DNA of 52,885 nt from a virus: positions 1 to 52,885 of the IMG/VR virus record IMGVR_UViG_3300011114_000575; one strand, given 5' to 3'. Position numbers and translations under genes: made by a program. Shown here piece by piece: positions 6,485-13,667 of the stretch (its first letter is position 1; each line of letters starts with the position of its first letter). The notes beneath the pieces were generated by a model, which ran no database searches, was not told the origin of the DNA, and saw only the letters and a list, made by a program, of their open reading frames with translations.

Positions 6485-8820
6485 TGCACGCCTCCGGGAG
6501 CGCGAGGGTTGCCCAGGCCGGGCAGAGGGCGTCGCCTGGAGGCGTCCAAGGCAGCCTGACGGCTCTGCACGCTCTCAAACGACGGACGCACCAGAGGCTC
6601 TACCAGAGCGGCGCTGTAGGGATGCACAGCGAGGTTCTGGGCGAGGTCCACAAGCTGAATGCGTTCCTTGGCCAGCTTGTCGTCCAACTGCGCGTCAACC
6701 TGCTCACCGGCAATACTGGCGTCGGTCTCGACCTTGTGCGCATCAAGCTGCGCCTTGGCCACGCCCAGGTGCGCGTCGGTCGACAGCTTCTGCATACCAA
6801 TCTGGATATCGGCCTGCGCCTTCTGCGCCTTCGTCTGGGCGTCCAGCATGCGCGCCTGCGCCGTGATGTCCTTCGCCTTGGCGTCGGCCTGCATCTTCAT
6901 CATCTCAGGCGGCGGCGCACCCTGCGCATTCGGCGGCGCCATGAACTGCGACGGATTGCTCCAGCCAATCGCCTGAAGGGCGGCAGTATCAACGGCAATC
7001 GGATCGTAGAGGCCGGGCTGGGCGGCCTGTAGCTGCTTCAGGGCCATGATCTTCATGAGGCGCTGCGCATGCGACGCGGTGTTGGGATCGGCCTGGGGCG
7101 TCAACTCATAGTTATTAAGGGCTTGCAGGAAGACCTGCTCATCCCACGGGTAAGCCGGCGCCCTGTTCCTCTGCCAAAAGCTCTCAGGATTGTCGCGGAA
7201 GCACTTAATAAGTAACCGGAACTCCTGCGCCTGAGCGGCATGCATGCGCTTGTGAACGCTATTGAGAATCTTGGCGGCCTGCTCGATCATGGCCAACGTC
7301 GTGCCGACTGGCGCGTCAGCGCGACCCTCGCCCGTCTGCATCTCGGACACGCCGCCAATGCGCTGCCCGGTCTGGGCGATGTTTTCAACCAACGACATCA
7401 GCGCAGGAGACGGGTCTTTGTAGGGCAGTGGCATGATCGCCTGATTGATCGGCAACCCGCCCGTCTTGACCAACGCGCCACCACCCGGCGGCACGCGGAA
7501 GATGTTGGTATTTTGGCGGGCGCCAACATCCGACATCAGGAAGCCGGGGAAGTTGGCATACATGCCGGCATCGAGCAGTTCACGCCACGCGGCTGTGATG
7601 GCGTTCGTCGTGTTGCCCAAAATATGCAGCAAACCAATGTCATAAAAACCAAAGCCGGGAATGAACGTATACTTGACGAACGTTTCCTTGGCTTCGGGCA
7701 GTTCGCTTTGGTCTTTGTCGTAATTCCTAGTGATAGAAAGAATGTTCTTGGACGATACATCAATCGTCACCCGATAAGGAATCTCAAGACCGCTCTGCTT
7801 GCCCTTGTGCTTGTGTTCAAAGCCCAGGATATCGAGTTCGCAGTAGCACTCGTAGATTTCGCGGTCACGGTCCTCTGGGCGATGGGCATCAACGCTAATG
7901 CCTTCAACGTCCTTCTTTTCTTGATCGAGCGAGTTTGTCTTTGCGGCGCTGGGCGTGCTGAGGTTGATATCCTGATAGACGCCCAGAATTTGCAGGCGCT
8001 TCACTGTGCTAGGCTTCATGTATACGCGATGCGTAATACGCTTGGCGTTTGCAAGATCAGTGGCGGTATTGTTTACGATCAAATCGTTGGCGTCTACGGT
8101 TTCGCTCACGGGGCGATTGCGTAGAGGGCAGTAATACACCTTCTTAAACTGCGTCCCTCCAAAGCCCAGCATCAACAGCATGCGGTCAGTGTCGGGGTAG
8201 TATTCGCTGGCAGTCACGGTCAGGTAGTGGTTGAGGTCACGCTCAAGGGCGTCGGCCAGACGGTCCTCAGCGGCCGTGGCGTCGTTGTCGTCGTTCCTGA
8301 TCTTGACCGGCCCGTCAGTCGGAAGGAGTTCGGCGCGGGCATTGGCCTGGAAGCGCAGGACCGCCTCCAGCAGCAGAGGGTGACGAACGCGGCTGATGCC
8401 TTCGACCGGCGCGCCGTCTGCGCTGCCGCCAAGGCCAGGAATGTCCAGCTTCAGGCCGAGCAGGCGCACGCCATTGGCGCGATCCTCAACCCAGTCCTTG
8501 CGGCTGTCGATGTCGGCCTCGATGCTGCGGACGAGGTCGTCGGCAATGCGCGACAACTCTACAGCCTCAATGTCGTCAACGAGGTTGTCGAACCATCCAC
8601 GCGGACCACGCGATGCCGCGCTCTCCAGAGGGCTGCCGTCGATGGAGACGGTGACGCTGCCGTCGCCATGCTCAATCGACAAGATGTTGCCTTTGGCGTC
8701 GGTCATGCCCTGGTCTGGCGCGTCCTCCGCGACCTCCACCATGATGTCGCCCTCCAGCAACTCAGCTTGAGGCGGGGCGGGCTGCCGCAGAGACGGGCTC
8801 AAACCAGGGACGAGCGGCAT
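6481..8820 (-). CDS. Portal protein, P22 gp1-like
   Basis: The product has 779 residues, close to the 725 of the P22 portal. After a variable N-terminus, the core (about 110-560) has the pattern of P22-type portals: the HPLLLEAVLRFQANARAEL helix, aromatic DxxRMLLMLGFGGTQFKKVYY, and a long helical wing and stem. The C-terminus is an extended Ala/Gln/Lys-rich coiled coil (about 630-740), matching the barrel of P22-like portals. Twelve copies would form the DNA entry vertex and bind terminase. It is placed correctly downstream of the large terminase. ATG at 8820 follows AAGGG. The overlap with the next gene indicates coupled translation. Confidence 0.9.
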   Translation of the reverse strand: MPLVPGLSPSLRQPAPPQAELLEGDIMVEVAEDAPDQGMTDAKGNILSIEHGDGSVTVSIDGSPLESAASRGPRGWFDNLVDDIEAVELSRIADDLVRSIEADIDSRKDWVEDRANGVRLLGLKLDIPGLGGSADGAPVEGISRVRHPLLLEAVLRFQANARAELLPTDGPVKIRNDDNDATAAEDRLADALERDLNHYLTVTASEYYPDTDRMLLMLGFGGTQFKKVYYCPLRNRPVSETVDANDLIVNNTATDLANAKRITHRVYMKPSTVKRLQILGVYQDINLSTPSAAKTNSLDQEKKDVEGISVDAHRPEDRDREIYECYCELDILGFEHKHKGKQSGLEIPYRVTIDVSSKNILSITRNYDKDQSELPEAKETFVKYTFIPGFGFYDIGLLHILGNTTNAITAAWRELLDAGMYANFPGFLMSDVGARQNTNIFRVPPGGGALVKTGGLPINQAIMPLPYKDPSPALMSLVENIAQTGQRIGGVSEMQTGEGRADAPVGTTLAMIEQAAKILNSVHKRMHAAQAQEFRLLIKCFRDNPESFWQRNRAPAYPWDEQVFLQALNNYELTPQADPNTASHAQRLMKIMALKQLQAAQPGLYDPIAVDTAALQAIGWSNPSQFMAPPNAQGAPPPEMMKMQADAKAKDITAQARMLDAQTKAQKAQADIQIGMQKLSTDAHLGVAKAQLDAHKVETDASIAGEQVDAQLDDKLAKERIQLVDLAQNLAVHPYSAALVEPLVRPSFESVQSRQAALDASRRRPLPGLGNPRAPGGVQ

Positions 8821-8823
8821 CGA

Positions 8824-9042
8824 CTACCCTTTGCTTTCAGCCTCCAGGCGCCTGACGTCGATTGCAAATCGCCGCACAGCCTCTTGGCGAGCAATTGTAT
8901 CACTCTTGGCTGATAGGGTATAGATCTTGACATAGTCAAGCGGTTCCTGGCCGACGACCTCAACTTCATATAAATTTAGGCCAGGGGCTCCGCCGTCGAC
9001 GCCACGGATCAAATTGATAAAAACATCAGGCTCTTCAGTCAT
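8824..9042 (-). CDS. Small protein between terminase and portal, unknown
   Basis: The product has 72 residues. The first two thirds look like beta strands (YEVEVVGQEPLDYVKIYTL) and the end is a charged helix (IARQEAVRRFAIDVRRLEAE). No known motif. It begins 6 bases after the large terminase stop and ends 3 bases before the portal start, so it belongs to the packaging operon. A head-assembly or packaging accessory role is only suggested by position. Confidence 0.75.
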   Translation of the reverse strand: MTEEPDVFINLIRGVDGGAPGLNLYEVEVVGQEPLDYVKIYTLSAKSDTIARQEAVRRFAIDVRRLEAESKG

Positions 9043-9048
9043 TTCTCA

Positions 9049-10737
9049 CTAGACCTCATAAATTGACGATGCGACCGGCGACTGGTGGCGCATGGATTCT
9101 TGCATCTCGGCTTGCCACTCAGGCTCACGGACAAGCAGGCCACGGTCGCGGAAGTGCTTTACAGCCATAGAGACTGTATCCACAATATCGTCATTTTTGC
9201 CCTTGGGGAACACAGATACTTGCTGGATCACCATGTCGGCAAATGCGCGGTCAGGTGCGTAGATAATACCCTCTGCGAAGAGATGCTGTATGCTGTATAG
9301 GCGAGCGAGCTTGTCTAGTGTTTTGGGGTCATACATTTGCACACCCCAATCTTCGTGACTGTATAGGCGGCGAATCTCTTGCGCGACGCTATGGCCGGCG
9401 GCCTTGTTCTCGATCAGGAGCAGATCGACTTTAAGGCGGCGGCAGGTTTTGGCCACCTTTTCGACGAGGTCGTGTAGCTCCAGACGCTCCTGCCAGCCGT
9501 CCATAAGCATGAGCCTGGGCTGGTCGCCACGCGGCCCCTGAGGGCCTTTGTGCAGCACCTGGGCGGCTTGATCAAACATATTCATGGCGTCCTGCGTGTC
9601 GCGCCTCTGGCCGCCTCGTGTGGCGTAGGCGTCGATGCGCTGCGCCTGGGCGCCGCTGAACAGCCCCCAGACGGTCAGGGCGCTGAAGTCGTTCTCGGCC
9701 TTGATCGTGTAGGCGGTATCGAGCGAGGCGACGACATACTCCATAGGCGGGAACACGTTGGCCTCGTAGAGGCGCCACCACTCCCGTTTGATAACGCCAC
9801 CGCCACGCGGCGTAGGCTCCTGCTGGAACTGGCCGGCTGTCGCGTATGGCCCCATGACGCGCTTGTCGCGGGCGACCACCTCAGCCGGGAAACGCTCAGG
9901 GAACAGCAACTCGCCGGCTTCCGTGCGAGGGTCTATGAACCCCAGCTTGGTCGGGAACGAACGCGCCGGGTCGAATTCCATCGGCAGCATGAGGTGATCG
10001 TATCCAAGCTGCTTATCCAGGATGATGCCGCTCACGTCCTCCTCATGGAGGCGCTGCATGATGATGACAATTGAAGATCGAATGGGATCATTCAAACGTG
10101 TTGGAATAGCTTCAAGAAATGTAGTGACTTCCGTCTGTCGCTGCGTTTCGGAAGCTGCTGAATCCACAGAATGTGGATCATCAATGATAACCCTGTCGCC
10201 CCTGATACCTGTCAAGCTAGTGATCGCAGTGGCAATACGAAAGCCACCAACGCTATTGACAAAATTCAGCTTCTCATTCTGATCCTTGGCCAGCTTGACG
10301 TTGTCGCCCCATCGGGCCTGATACCATTCAGACGTGATCAACTGCCGCATACGCCTGCTATCGCGAGCCGACAGATTCTCGACCTTGTGCGCCGCACAAA
10401 CATATCGCAAGTGCGGCAGGTTGCACGGCCCCCACTCCCACGCGGGCCAAAACACATTGGTAATAAGAGACTTCATTGTCCCTGGCGGAACATTTACAAG
10501 AAGACGATTGTATGGCGTTCCGTCGTCTAACTCGTGGCCATCAGTAATCGCCTCAAGATGCTCGCAAATGGCGTCAATATGCCAACCATGCGTATATGGC
10601 TGCCCTGGCTCAACTATCGCCCACGCCATACGAATAAAAGCAACAAGGCTTTCTGCGGCCTCCGCCTTATCTAAGTCGATTAGAACCTTGTCAGCGTCAA
10701 GAACAAGATTGCCAACACGAACAAGCGTATTGCTCAC
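9049..10737 (-). CDS. terL: Terminase large subunit
   Basis: The product has 562 residues, the usual size. ATPase domain: Walker A VPPGTMKS (83-90) and Walker B RVIIDDP (182-188). The RNase H-like nuclease domain shows its acidic residues in VASLDTAY (Asp 340), LLLIENKAAG (Glu 443) and KGKNDDIVDT (Asp 516-520). The enzyme pumps DNA into the prohead through the portal and cuts it. The GTG start at 10737 overlaps the stop of the small subunit (GTGA). The nuclease domain and ATPase are both intact. Phylogeny of this protein would best predict how genome ends are made (pac or fixed ends). Confidence 0.95.
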   Translation of the reverse strand: MSNTLVRVGNLVLDADKVLIDLDKAEAAESLVAFIRMAWAIVEPGQPYTHGWHIDAICEHLEAITDGHELDDGTPYNRLLVNVPPGTMKSLITNVFWPAWEWGPCNLPHLRYVCAAHKVENLSARDSRRMRQLITSEWYQARWGDNVKLAKDQNEKLNFVNSVGGFRIATAITSLTGIRGDRVIIDDPHSVDSAASETQRQTEVTTFLEAIPTRLNDPIRSSIVIIMQRLHEEDVSGIILDKQLGYDHLMLPMEFDPARSFPTKLGFIDPRTEAGELLFPERFPAEVVARDKRVMGPYATAGQFQQEPTPRGGGVIKREWWRLYEANVFPPMEYVVASLDTAYTIKAENDFSALTVWGLFSGAQAQRIDAYATRGGQRRDTQDAMNMFDQAAQVLHKGPQGPRGDQPRLMLMDGWQERLELHDLVEKVAKTCRRLKVDLLLIENKAAGHSVAQEIRRLYSHEDWGVQMYDPKTLDKLARLYSIQHLFAEGIIYAPDRAFADMVIQQVSVFPKGKNDDIVDTVSMAVKHFRDRGLLVREPEWQAEMQESMRHQSPVASSIYEV

Positions 10738-11201
10738 TTCTTGGCCTTAGCCGCTACCATCACAGCACGCAATGCGTCGCGCTGCTCAGGCGAAAGGTCG
10801 CCAACATCAATCGTCGTCGCTTCCACCCTAATAGGCCCACCATCAGGACCAGACAGTTCCTGCTTTTGAGAATCAATCCAACCAGATGCAGAGCGACTAC
10901 GATTACGCAAACCCAAACTAATAATCTGAGAGTTTCCAGGTGAACCATTAGCAGTGTTCATTGCCCTTTCTTCCCACCACGCAAGAGCCTTGATGCGCCC
11001 TTCGTGAATAGCTTGCGAAAACTCAAGGTGCTTTGCCTGCCAATCGTAGATACACCTATGTGGGATATCTAATTTAGCAGACGCAGCTTCAAGAGAATAA
11101 CCTTGAGCCATAATCTCGATGATCTTATCGCAATACTCTGGCTTGTAATTAGTGGGGCGACCCATCTTGCGCTTAACTTCGCCTTCCTTATCTACTGCCA
11201 T
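10734..11201 (-). CDS. terS: Terminase small subunit
   Basis: The product has 155 residues. MGRPTNYKPEYCDKIIEIM (13-31) followed by a helix-turn-helix (YSLEAASAKLDIPHRCIYDW) is the classic N-terminal DNA-binding domain of small terminases. A helical oligomerisation region and a C-terminal tail for contact with the large subunit follow. It recognises the packaging start site. The stop overlaps the large-subunit start. A second in-frame ATG at codon 13 is possible but the longer start at 11201 is kept. The gene begins just downstream of a hairpin terminator and a duplicated promoter unit (11240-11281), so it is the first gene of the virion operon. Confidence 0.9.
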   Translation of the reverse strand: MAVDKEGEVKRKMGRPTNYKPEYCDKIIEIMAQGYSLEAASAKLDIPHRCIYDWQAKHLEFSQAIHEGRIKALAWWEERAMNTANGSPGNSQIISLGLRNRSRSASGWIDSQKQELSGPDGGPIRVEATTIDVGDLSPEQRDALRAVMVAAKAKK

Positions 11202-11214
11202 AATTTGCTCACAT

Positions 11215-11250
11215 AAAAAAGGGCACCAGACGACAATTCGTCGGGCGCCC
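11215..11250 (-). terminator. Rho-independent terminator between methyltransferase and terminase genes
   Basis: A 13-position stem (11221-11233 with 11238-11250, two mismatches) with a CAAT loop is followed, reading leftward, by six T's (11220-11215). It should end transcripts coming through the methyltransferase gene, separating the DNA-metabolism genes from the virion genes. Its right arm includes the palindrome GGGCGCCC, shared with the duplicated promoter unit, so termination and initiation signals overlap here. Confidence 0.8.
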
Positions 11251-11257
11251 TCAATAT
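11240..11257. repeat. 18-base direct repeat, copy 1
   Basis: Identical to 12010-12027. The two copies bracket the methyltransferase gene. Each contains the palindrome GGGCGCCC next to TCAATAT, which on the minus strand supplies most of a -10 box. Confidence 0.85.
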
Positions 11258-11281
11258 GCCCACGGATTCAAATCAAATCAA
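11253..11281 (-). promoter_or_regulatory. Possible leftward promoter for the terminase/virion operon
   Basis: On the minus strand TTGATT (11281-11276), 17 bases, CATATT (11258-11253), then GAGGGCGCCC where transcription should begin. The same arrangement with TTGATT and TATATT stands before the methyltransferase gene at 12023-12050. The -35 box lies inside the last codons of the methyltransferase gene. The GGGCGCCC palindrome at the predicted start point could be an operator. The start would be inside or next to the terminator hairpin, so attenuation is possible. This is inference from pattern only. Confidence 0.5.
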
Positions 11282-11992
11282 CAGATTTGTGTTTTTTTCA
11301 AAGCTTTCTTCAACCGCTTTCTCGATTCGCTCTTGGGCGATGGCAAAATACTTTTCGTCGCGCTCAATACCGATGAACTTACGGCCAAGGTTTACGGCGG
11401 CGACGCCGGTTGTGCCGCTGCCCACAAAGCAATCAAGGATCACCCCGTTAGAACCATCGTCTACTGCGTTGATAAGAGACTCCATCAGCCCTGTGGGTTT
11501 GCATGTGGGGTGGCCGTGGTCTTCCGAAGGGCTTGGGCGCCGCGTTTCATAAACGCTCTTGGGGCGTCCATTCTTGAAGATACGCCTGCCTTTTGCGGCA
11601 TACCAGATAACGTCGTGCATTGGCGCAAACGCCCCGCGAAGATCGCCCATGCCGTGATGGAGTCGGTTCCAGATCACTTGCGACTTCATATCAAACCCGC
11701 AGTCCTCGATATGCTTGCGCCAATCACAACTTGTTTTCCAGTCGCAAAACGAGAGAAGCGCCCCCCCCGTCTTTAGAACACGGAACGCCTCCACCAACCA
11801 CCGTGCGTCTATGGTGTCGTCTCCGTGGATTTTTTCGTGTCTCGGTCCCTTCTTGGACCAATTTGACTGAAAGCCCATTCCGTAGGGAGGGTCTGTGATG
11901 ACTGCATCCACCGACCCATCCGCAATCTCCTTCATCCGCTCAAGGCAATCGCCCTGCATCAGATAAAAGCAATCACTTTTTACATCGTTCAT
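11273..11992 (-). CDS. DNA adenine/cytosine-N4 methyltransferase, beta class
   Basis: The product has 239 residues. The catalytic motif DPPY is at 34-37 and the SAM-binding motif FVGSGTTG (189-196) comes near the C-terminus, the order that defines beta-class amino-methyltransferases, the class of CcrM. HPTCKP precedes the SAM motif. It would methylate an exocyclic amino group in a short recognition site. No partner endonuclease is nearby, so it is an orphan enzyme, perhaps protecting phage DNA from host restriction or mimicking a host mark. ATG at 11992 is chosen. A longer reading frame upstream lacks a ribosome binding site. The gene is bracketed by 18-base repeats carrying promoter sequences. 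Confidence 0.9.
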   Translation of the reverse strand: MNDVKSDCFYLMQGDCLERMKEIADGSVDAVITDPPYGMGFQSNWSKKGPRHEKIHGDDTIDARWLVEAFRVLKTGGALLSFCDWKTSCDWRKHIEDCGFDMKSQVIWNRLHHGMGDLRGAFAPMHDVIWYAAKGRRIFKNGRPKSVYETRRPSPSEDHGHPTCKPTGLMESLINAVDDGSNGVILDCFVGSGTTGVAAVNLGRKFIGIERDEKYFAIAQERIEKAVEESFEKNTNLLI

Positions 11993-12009
11993 CTTAAACC
12001 ATTTTAATT

Positions 12010-12027
12010 GTCGGGCGCCCTCAATAT
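12010..12027. repeat. 18-base direct repeat, copy 2
   Basis: Identical to 11240-11257. It lies 17 bases before the methyltransferase start codon and contains the GGGCGCCC palindrome. Similarity continues more loosely into the following dozen bases. Confidence 0.85.
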
Positions 12028-12050
12028 AGACACGAAAAGCGATCAATCAA
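12023..12050 (-). promoter_or_regulatory. Possible leftward promoter for the methyltransferase gene
   Basis: On the minus strand TTGATT (12050-12045), 16 bases, TATATT (12028-12023; five of six consensus matches), then GAGGGCGCCC. The -35 box overlaps the stop codon of the upstream 92-residue gene. The unit matches the one at 11253-11281. Confidence 0.55.
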
Positions 12051-12325
12051 TCGTTTTCTTCATCATGACCATTTTCCATGACCACCTCGCAGACGACGCT
12101 GTAAGTCTCAATCGAGCATTTTAGAATTTTGACGCGCTCCATGTGCGCTGAGTAGCCGGCGCGGAAGCCAATGGCATACACGCCCTTCTCGTATCCATCT
12201 CCGCCTTGGCGGTGCCGGAGGCTACCGGCAGACCCACGGAAGGTGGCTCCGATAACCGTCTCCTCACGGGCTGCCGCGAGGCCATGTTGGAAACCCACCT
12301 TGAGGGCAACGACGTCGCTTTTCAT
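12047..12325 (-). CDS. Hypothetical protein upstream of the methyltransferase
   Basis: The product has 92 residues. Two stretches of alternating small and aromatic residues around VIGATFRGSAG and YAIGFRAGYSAHMERV suggest a small alpha/beta fold. The C-terminus is acidic (NGHDEEND). No family is recognised. ATG at 12325 lies 2 bases after the stop of the previous gene. It belongs to a three-gene run (12913-12047). Confidence 0.65.
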   Translation of the reverse strand: MKSDVVALKVGFQHGLAAAREETVIGATFRGSAGSLRHRQGGDGYEKGVYAIGFRAGYSAHMERVKILKCSIETYSVVCEVVMENGHDEEND

Positions 12326-12327
12326 GA

Positions 12328-12528
12328 TTACAGGACCATTTCAAAAGTTGCAGAGGGAGTAGCTACGGCCTCCTGGCGCAAAGCGCGCAGGGCAGCGATA
12401 TCGTCGCGGAGCCACGTCCGCAGGATGGCACGCCACGCGATGTCGCGTTCGCTGATCCAGTCAGCGACTTGGGTGGCCAGATCGGCTTCGGCCTGGGCGA
12501 GGATGGTCAGGATGGACTTCTGGGCCAT
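12328..12528 (-). CDS. Small helical protein, unknown
   Basis: The product has 66 residues, alpha-helical, with regularly spaced Ala, Leu and Arg, and a Trp-rich middle (WISERDIAWRAILRTWL). The start ATG at 12528 is chosen because it lies one base after the stop of the 127-residue gene (TGACATG). A longer upstream reading frame overlaps that gene and has no ribosome binding site. The function is unknown. Confidence 0.6.
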   Translation of the reverse strand: MAQKSILTILAQAEADLATQVADWISERDIAWRAILRTWLRDDIAALRALRQEAVATPSATFEMVL

Positions 12529-12529
12529 G

Positions 12530-12913
12530 TCAGGCGCTCCGCACGAGGGCGCGAGGAGCGGAAGCCGCGGCAAGCGCAGCCTCAACCTCCTGGAGCTTGC
12601 GGAGGGCTTTGGCACGGGCGCGGGTGGCGTCACCGAGGCGACGCTTGCCACCGGCCAGGGTCATCCATGCGAGGGGAGAGGTATCGCGACGGGCGCGGTT
12701 GCACTGGCGCAAACCGTCCGCCACCTGCCGGCAGGCATTGACGTAAGACAGGTGGGCGAGGCGAACGAACTCCACGAGATCGGAGAGCGCATAGACCGGC
12801 GCCACATGCAGCGGCTGCCCGATCATGGCGGCCACATCGGCCAGGATGACATCAGTCAGGTGGCCATCAGTGAAACGCTCAGCGGCAGCGAGAACAGCGA
12901 GGTTACGGATCAT
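12530..12913 (-). CDS. Hypothetical helical protein
   Basis: The product has 127 residues, almost wholly alpha-helical, with a basic middle (CNRARRD) and an Ala-rich C-terminal helix (RARAKALRKLQEVEAALAAA). AGGAGA stands before the ATG at 12913. It is the first gene downstream of the 53-base tandem repeats and of a promoter element shared with the helicase gene (12946-12985), so its expression is probably controlled there. No family is recognised. Confidence 0.7.
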   Translation of the reverse strand: MIRNLAVLAAAERFTDGHLTDVILADVAAMIGQPLHVAPVYALSDLVEFVRLAHLSYVNACRQVADGLRQCNRARRDTSPLAWMTLAGGKRRLGDATRARAKALRKLQEVEAALAAASAPRALVRSA

Positions 12914-12956
12914 GTCGTCGTCTCCTATCTAATCGGGCTGCGTTGCCCGTGGCACC

Positions 12957-12985
12957 TACATACAGCTACCTAATTTTAGGCGCAA
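12957..12985 (-). promoter_or_regulatory. Leftward promoter of the TTGC/TATGTAGG type
   Basis: On the minus strand TTGCGC (12985-12980), 17 bases, TATGTA (12962-12957) followed by GG. The 21 bases at 12966-12946, beginning GCTGTATGTAGGTG, match the plus strand at 20733-20753 with one mismatch. The shared sequence runs past the -10 box into the transcribed region, so it may also include a regulator binding site. It would drive the 127-residue gene and those beyond. Confidence 0.6.
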
Positions 12986-13051
12986 TACGATAAATCTCAT
13001 TTCCCAAAAAAAAATGCGTTTTTGCCCACGACAAGGGCGCCACGCTAGACC

Positions 13052-13157
13052 CACGCTAGGCCCACGAAACCTCCCACGAAATTATATTTTCGTGGGGGAT
13101 TAAACACGCTAGGCCCACGAAACCTTCCACGAAATTATATTTTCGTGGGGGATTAAA
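13052..13157. repeat. 53-base tandem repeat, two copies, each with a hairpin
   Basis: Units 13052-13104 and 13105-13157 differ at one or two positions (CTCCCACG against CTTCCACG). A partial third start (CACGCTAGAC) precedes them at 13041. Each unit holds CCACGAAA ... TTTCGTGG flanking an AT core, a stem of about 8-9 bases. The core CCCACGA recurs about six times from 13025. The region is 286 bases without a gene (12914-13199), begins AT-rich, and lies next to the GapR-like gene. An origin-like or operator-like role is possible. Confidence 0.8.
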
Positions 13158-13199
13158 TGCGCCGAGTGACCCTCACCACCCGGCGCATTCCTGTGTGAG

Positions 13200-13493
13200 C
13201 TACACGCGCTCCATGGCGGCCTCCCCCAGAGGGGTATTGGCAAACTCGCCGAGGGCACGACGATACACCTCAACCAAACTCACACGCGCTTGGCGCTTGG
13301 TCTGGTCCTCCGCCCGTTCGCGGATCAGAGCGCGCAGCGCAGTCCCATCGAAGCCAGCCGACTTGGCCTCTGAGAAAATATCCTTCTGATCTTCCTTAAG
13401 GGATTTAATCTCATCGTTGATACGCTCAACACGCTCTACGATGGATCGCAGATGCGCATGCGCATTGTCGCCATGGTTTTTGATATCCGACAT
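13200..13493 (-). CDS. GapR-like (DUF2312) DNA-binding protein
   Basis: The product has 97 residues. Residues 15-80 follow the GapR pattern: a first long helix (RSIVERVERINDEIKSLKED), SEAKSAGFDGTALRALIRER (41-60) and a second long helix (QTKRQARVSLVEVYRRALG). GapR of Caulobacter clamps overtwisted AT-rich DNA ahead of replication and transcription. The family is typical of Alphaproteobacteria and their phages. AGGAGAT precedes the ATG at 13493. The last 15 residues extend beyond the core. The AT-rich hairpin repeats immediately downstream are candidate binding sites (inference). It could shape phage DNA during replication or displace the host protein. Confidence 0.8.
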   Translation of the reverse strand: MSDIKNHGDNAHAHLRSIVERVERINDEIKSLKEDQKDIFSEAKSAGFDGTALRALIRERAEDQTKRQARVSLVEVYRRALGEFANTPLGEAAMERV

Positions 13494-13559
13494 GTCTCAT
13501 CTCCTGCATCTGATTGCCCCAAACCTTAGATGCGTCGGGCCTGGGTATCTGACACCCCC

Positions 13560-13656
13560 TTTAGAGGCCTCTGGGAGGCCCGTAGAAGGCGGTAAGGGGA
13601 GGCTTAGGTAAAGGGACAGCCAAAAACCCCTACACCGGCCTCTACGGGCCTCTAAA
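13560..13656. repeat. Interrupted inverted repeat in the gene-free gap
   Basis: TTTAGAGGCC (13560-13569) and GGCCCGTAGA (13577-13586) together are the reverse complement of the continuous stretch at 13641-13656, apart from the seven extra bases and a duplicated GGCC between them. A 15-base direct repeat with one mismatch (GCCCCAAACCT at 13516 and 13658) brackets the structure. It fills most of the 174-base gap between the GapR-like gene and the next gene upstream. Confidence 0.65.
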
Positions 13657-13667
13657 GGCCCCAAACC

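Noticed and set aside
13041-13160. A CRISPR-like array in the tandem repeats
   Set aside because: Only two full units of 53 bases with no unique spacers between them and no cas genes nearby. A tandem duplication with hairpins explains it.
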